DNA of 64,000 nucleotides, from contig CAJTCV010000012.1 of assembly GCA_910574805.1 (NCBI GenBank), positions 91,047 to 155,046 on the forward strand. Direction: 5' to 3'. The DNA comes from Lachnospiraceae bacterium (GTDB lineage Bacteria > Bacillota > Clostridia > Lachnospirales > Lachnospiraceae). Positions 60,799-64,000 of this stretch are shown piece after piece (the first letter of the stretch is position 1; each line of letters begins with the position of its first letter). The position numbers and the translations under genes are program-made. The notes under the pieces were generated by a model that did not search any database, was not told the origin of the DNA, and worked only from the letters and a program-made list of their open reading frames with translations.

Positions 60799-60908
60799 GA
60801 GACAGATTATTGTTGTCATACCTGCTGCAATCAGTTATACTGGTATCAGACAGATTTTGTATACAGAAGGAAATTGTCAGAAATACAGACAGGAACGGAG
60901 GGACCAGG

Positions 60909-61484
60909 ATGCAGTATACATGGGAGGATATTGAGCAGCATGTCGCCGCCTGCACCCACTGTCCGCTGAGCCGGACCAGGCACCGGTCGGTTATGGGCCG
61001 CGGAGATCATCAGGCGGATCTGATGCTGATTGCGGAAGCGCCCGGAGGACAGGAGGATCAGCAGGGACTCCCGTTTGTGGGAAGTTCCGGAGAGGTGCTG
61101 GACCGGCTTCTGCGGGACTGCGGCCTGCGCAGGGAGGAGATCTACATCACCAACATCATCAAATGCCACCCTCCGGGTAACCGGGATCCGAAGGAAGAGG
61201 AAAAAGAGGCCTGTTTTCCGTACCTGAAATATGAGACATTTCTTCTGAAACCCAGGATCATCGTCTGCCTTGGACGTGTGGCCGCCCAGCGGATCATTTC
61301 GCCGGAGTTCAGGATCACCAGGCAGCACGGTACGTGGACCTGCCGGAAAAACTGTGCACTGACTGCGACTTATCATTCTTCTGCGATTCTGCGGGACCCA
61401 TCCAAATATGAAATTGTGAAAGAGGATTTCTGCAGGATTGTGGAAAAGCGGACGGAACTAAAGGAATCAGAAAGCAGGCAATAG
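60909..61484 (+). CDS. Uracil-DNA glycosylase, family 4 type
   Basis: 191 residues from the ATG at 60909 (GGAGGGACCAGG upstream). Iron-sulfur cysteines in ACTHCPLSRTR and later IIKCHPPGNRDP and EACFPYL. Active-site regions MLIAEAPGGQEDQQGLPFVG and the C-terminal TYHSSAILR histidine motif. It removes uracil from DNA to start base excision repair. Confidence 0.9.
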   Translation: MQYTWEDIEQHVAACTHCPLSRTRHRSVMGRGDHQADLMLIAEAPGGQEDQQGLPFVGSSGEVLDRLLRDCGLRREEIYITNIIKCHPPGNRDPKEEEKEACFPYLKYETFLLKPRIIVCLGRVAAQRIISPEFRITRQHGTWTCRKNCALTATYHSSAILRDPSKYEIVKEDFCRIVEKRTELKESESRQ

Positions 61485-61526
61485 AGTGTCTGAGAGCGGG
61501 AGACGATGGAGAACAGGAGGGATTCT

Positions 61527-62798
61527 ATGAGAACGATACAGATACCATATGAAAAGGGGCATATGACACTTCATGTTTCAGAAGAAAATCTGAAGGCGGT
61601 CATTACGGCGGAAGGGGATCGCTATGATCCCGGAGAGGAAGAGACGGCTCTGGTGAGGGAGGCTCTGGAGCATCCCATCGGTACGCCGCCACTTCGGGAG
61701 CTGGCGAAGGGGAAGGAGCGCGTGACACTGGTTACCAGCGATCACACCCGTGCGGTTCCCAGTAAACTGACTCTTCCGATTCTTCTTCAGGAAATCCGCA
61801 GGGGGAATCCGGATGCACAGATCACGATTCTGATCGCAACAGGTCTTCACAGGGCTACAACAGAAGAAGAAATGCGGTCCATGTTCGGAGATGAGATTGT
61901 GGATCAGGAGAAGATTGTGGTCAACCGTGCATATGAACCGGATGAATTTGCGGCCATGGGCGTACTGCCGTCCGGGGCGGAATTTCACGTCAACCGGCTG
62001 GCGGCGGACTGCGATCTGCTGGTGACCGAAGGATTTATTGAGCCGCATTTCTTTGCCGGATTTTCCGGCGGGCGCAAAAGCATTCTGCCGGGTATCTGCA
62101 ATGCGGTAACTGTAAATGAGAATCATTCCTATAAAGCAGTCTCCAGTCCCTGGTCTGTGACCGGAGTGCTGGATCAGAATCCGATTCATCTGGATATGGT
62201 GACCGCAGCCAGGCGGGTCAATGTTCAGTTCATTCTGAATGTGGCGCAGAACAGTGAGAAAAAGATCATAGCAGCCTTTGCGGGCGATCTGGAAAAAGCT
62301 CATGAAAAAGGCGTGGAATTTGTCCGGAAGCTTTTCTGGTGTCCGCCGGTTACCGGAGACATTGTGATCACTTCCAACGGCGGTTATCCGCTGGACCAGA
62401 ATCTGTACCAGACGCCAAAAGCCGTCTCCACTGCGGAAGTATGCGCCGGGGAAGACGGCGTGATTATTATGTCTGCTTCCTGTGTGGACGGCATGGGAGG
62501 GAGCTTCTTCGAGAAACTGATCTGCATGGGATCAGCGGAAGAGATCGATGAATATCTGTCGAAGATCCCGCCGGAGGAAACGATCAGCGAGCAGTGGTGT
62601 GTTCAGGTCTATGTGCGGGTTCTGAAAAAGCATAAGGTGATCCTGGTGACCACATATCTGGATCGGGAGACGGTGGAGAGAGCCAATATGATTCACGCTT
62701 CCAGCATGGATGAAGCGCTGGAGAAGGCATATGCGTTAAAAGGCAGGGATGCAAAGGTCGTGGTGATTCCGGACGGGATTTCTGTATTTGTATCATAG
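61527..62798 (+). CDS. larA: LarA-type nickel-dependent racemase
   Basis: 423 residues from the ATG at 61527, chosen for AGGAGGG 6 bp upstream. LarA/DUF2088 motifs include TSDHTRAVPSK, ATGLHRATTEEE, IEPHFFAGFSGGRKSILPGI and ITSNGGYPLDQNLYQTPKAV. The lysine of GGRKS corresponds to the residue linked to the nickel-pincer cofactor in lactate racemase. It interconverts D- and L-lactate or a related 2-hydroxy acid. No larBCE cofactor genes are adjacent, so the cofactor must come from elsewhere. Confidence 0.88.
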   Translation: MRTIQIPYEKGHMTLHVSEENLKAVITAEGDRYDPGEEETALVREALEHPIGTPPLRELAKGKERVTLVTSDHTRAVPSKLTLPILLQEIRRGNPDAQITILIATGLHRATTEEEMRSMFGDEIVDQEKIVVNRAYEPDEFAAMGVLPSGAEFHVNRLAADCDLLVTEGFIEPHFFAGFSGGRKSILPGICNAVTVNENHSYKAVSSPWSVTGVLDQNPIHLDMVTAARRVNVQFILNVAQNSEKKIIAAFAGDLEKAHEKGVEFVRKLFWCPPVTGDIVITSNGGYPLDQNLYQTPKAVSTAEVCAGEDGVIIMSASCVDGMGGSFFEKLICMGSAEEIDEYLSKIPPEETISEQWCVQVYVRVLKKHKVILVTTYLDRETVERANMIHASSMDEALEKAYALKGRDAKVVVIPDGISVFVS

Positions 62799-62807
62799 AA
62801 AATGGAC

Positions 62808-62841
62808 GGGGCCTGCCGATGCCGGGATACGGCAGGGCCCC
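62808..62841 (+). terminator. GC-rich hairpin after larA
   Basis: GGGGCCTGCCG (62808-62818) pairs with CGGCAGGGCCCC (62830-62841) with one bulge. Very stable; only a short T-run follows. Confidence 0.6.
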
Positions 62842-62938
62842 ATTTGGCAAAGTGAGAGAAGCGGAATTTCACAATCTCATATTTTTCCGGGTCAGTTCCC
62901 TAAATCAGGATATGCGGAATCGGAGGCGAGACAGTAAA

Positions 62939-63490
62939 ATGGACAGGATCATAGAGCTTATGAAAGAAAATGAACGGCTTTTTCTCGAACATGCGGAAGA
63001 GCTGACTGATGAAGAGCTGGAGCAGGAAGACATTGACGAGTATCTGGCGATCCGGGGAGCCACAGAGCGGGAACTGGAAGATTTTGAAAATCAGTTTCAG
63101 ATAAAGCTGCCGGAGGATTTCAAAGCGGTATACAGATATAAAAACGGCAGCGGCTGGATAAGCCTGATCTGGCCCTGGGGGGAAACGGACTGCGGGTACT
63201 GCCTGCTGTCTCTGCAGGAAATGACCAGAATCAAAGGATATTTTCAGAATGAAAATCATGAAATGTCCGAGTATCCGGACGTGATCGATGAGAATCAGCA
63301 AAAGCAGCTGGATGCGCGTATCCGGCCTTATCTGTTCTGTGAACGCTGGTTTCCCTTTGCAGAATACGCCGGTTCGCTGTACCTGATGCTGGACTATGCT
63401 CCGGCTGAAAAAGGGATGGCAGGGCAGATCATCTGCTATGTGCATGATCCGGATTTTATATATTACCTAAACTCCCGGAAAAAATTATAA
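62939..63490 (+). CDS. SMI1/KNR4-family protein
   Basis: 183 residues from the ATG at 62939 (GGAGGCG upstream). The core TERELEDFENQFQIKLPEDF, then YRYKNGSGWISLIWPW, is the SMI1/KNR4 (SUKH) signature. SUKH proteins are frequent immunity proteins of polymorphic toxins and also stand-alone regulators. No toxin gene is visible beside it before the IS. Confidence 0.85.
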   Translation: MDRIIELMKENERLFLEHAEELTDEELEQEDIDEYLAIRGATERELEDFENQFQIKLPEDFKAVYRYKNGSGWISLIWPWGETDCGYCLLSLQEMTRIKGYFQNENHEMSEYPDVIDENQQKQLDARIRPYLFCERWFPFAEYAGSLYLMLDYAPAEKGMAGQIICYVHDPDFIYYLNSRKKL

Positions 63491-63571
63491 CAACGCCCCT
63501 AACCTTGTTGGTCGTACCTGAAAAACCCCCGGAAATATGCCGTTTTTTACAATAAAGATAACAAATACGAC

Positions 63572-63613
63572 TTGTATTTCCCTTCGTATGTTGTTATAAT
63601 ATTATAACAACAT
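63572..63613 (+). promoter_or_regulatory. Transposase promoter within a 26-bp palindrome
   Basis: TTGTAT (63572-63577), 17-bp spacer, TATAAT (63595-63600). The -10 lies inside a 26-bp perfect palindrome at 63588-63613 (half ATGTTGTTATAAT), a likely self-repression or hairpin control site. Confidence 0.7.
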
Positions 63614-63631
63614 CATTATCGGGAGGTACAA

Positions 63632-64000
63632 ATGAGCTACGAGGTTATCCAAAAAGTCGGCAGGCACCAGTACATATACCTTGCAGAAGGCTACCGTAAC
63701 GAAAACGGGCAGCCACGCCAGAAACGCAGGCCCATTGGAAAAATAGACCCTGTGACCGGGCAAAAAGTATACAAGCCGGAATACCTGGCGCAGCTCCATA
63801 GAAACGGAGCCCAGTCTGGAAACCTGGAACCGGAAGGCCTGTTTTCTGCAGAGGACATCCGTAAATCTTCCGTGCGTTCTTATGGCTCTTTCTATACTAT
63901 ATAGGAAGATAGCAGAACGCAACGGCATGGTCCGCGCCCTGAGGGAAGCCCTTCCCGCCTGCTGGACGGAGTATTTTACCCTGGCCTGTTACATGGTCTC
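63632..64000 (+). pseudogene. IS transposase (IS1634-like N-terminus), frameshifted and partial
   Basis: The first 90 codons (RHQYIYLAEGYRNENGQPRQ, KRRPIGKIDPVTGQKV) match the N-terminal strand region of IS1634/IS4-type transposases. A stop at 63902 follows SYGSFY. One extra base near 63894 separates it from the continuation YRKIAERNGMVRALREALPA, which stays open to the window end. Confidence 0.7.

Larger units (their letters stand above)
63485..64000 (+). mobile_element. Left end of an insertion sequence (truncated by window)
   Basis: From just after the SMI1 gene a non-coding leader with a palindromic promoter precedes a transposase frame that runs off the window. The precise terminal repeat cannot be set without the right end. 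Confidence 0.65.

Overview
The window looks like chromosome from a spore-forming Clostridia member, most likely Lachnospiraceae (a gut-type Firmicute). The signs are an alpha/beta-type small acid-soluble spore protein, a Csp-like S8 peptidase, an AddA nuclease, strong GGAGG-type ribosome sites, sugar and TRAP uptake operons with Gfo/Idh/MocA and enolase-superfamily enzymes, and several MATE pumps with MarR/MerR regulators. The backbone is moderately GC-rich. Two tracts are clearly AT-richer: the DUF6076 gene at 14.6-15.75 kb and the KilA-N/SIR2-kinase island at 53.7-57.4 kb.

Layout. 1-1.9 kb: 3' part of addA. 1.9-14.1 kb: a carbohydrate locus with a divergent AraC regulator, a DUF5107/TPR protein, three Gfo/Idh/MocA-type proteins (one is only a domain), a ribose-type ABC transporter whose second permease is fused to the tandem ATPase, and a NahK/APH-type sugar kinase. 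14.1-30.4 kb: mobile DNA at the 3' end of rlmI. Three copies of the last codons of rlmI (14143, 14410, 30402) mark two tandem insertions, a ~270-bp remnant and a ~16-kb element. The large element carries an excisionase, a replication initiator, a DnaB-type helicase, tail chaperone-like genes, a tape measure protein, a type I toxin-antitoxin, regulators, a HIRAN protein, a ParB-like protein and a tyrosine integrase. It has no recognisable capsid, terminase or portal genes, and it contains repeat-rich non-coding stretches.

30.4-36.5 kb: rlmI, an SASP gene, a Cro/CI-type HTH protein, a P-II-like gene with a frameshifted DUF1538 membrane gene, and a HEPN + DUF262 pair whose DUF262 gene is frameshifted. 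36.7-43.8 kb: a GntR/FadR-controlled sugar-acid operon (ManD/RspA dehydratase, TRAP DctPQM, RspB-like Zn-dehydrogenase, KduD-like SDR) with operator palindromes at the regulator and operon promoters. 43.9-53.6 kb: small membrane proteins, a marR-MATE operon, a MerR regulator, small accessory genes, a second MATE gene behind a MerR-type 19-bp-spacer promoter, and an S8 peptidase.

53.7-57.5 kb: AT-rich island with a KilA-N protein and a 787-residue SIR2-protein kinase fusion, the best candidate here for an uncharacterised defence system. The last codons of a second S8 peptidase lie just past its right edge, so the island appears to have replaced most of a tandem paralogue. 57.7-60.8 kb: MarR plus a run of decayed genes (MATE, PgsA, LacI, TRAP DctQ/DctM, RidA). 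60.9-63.5 kb: family-4 uracil-DNA glycosylase, LarA-type lactate racemase and an SMI1/KNR4 protein. 63.5-64 kb: left end of an IS with a frameshifted transposase, cut off by the window edge.
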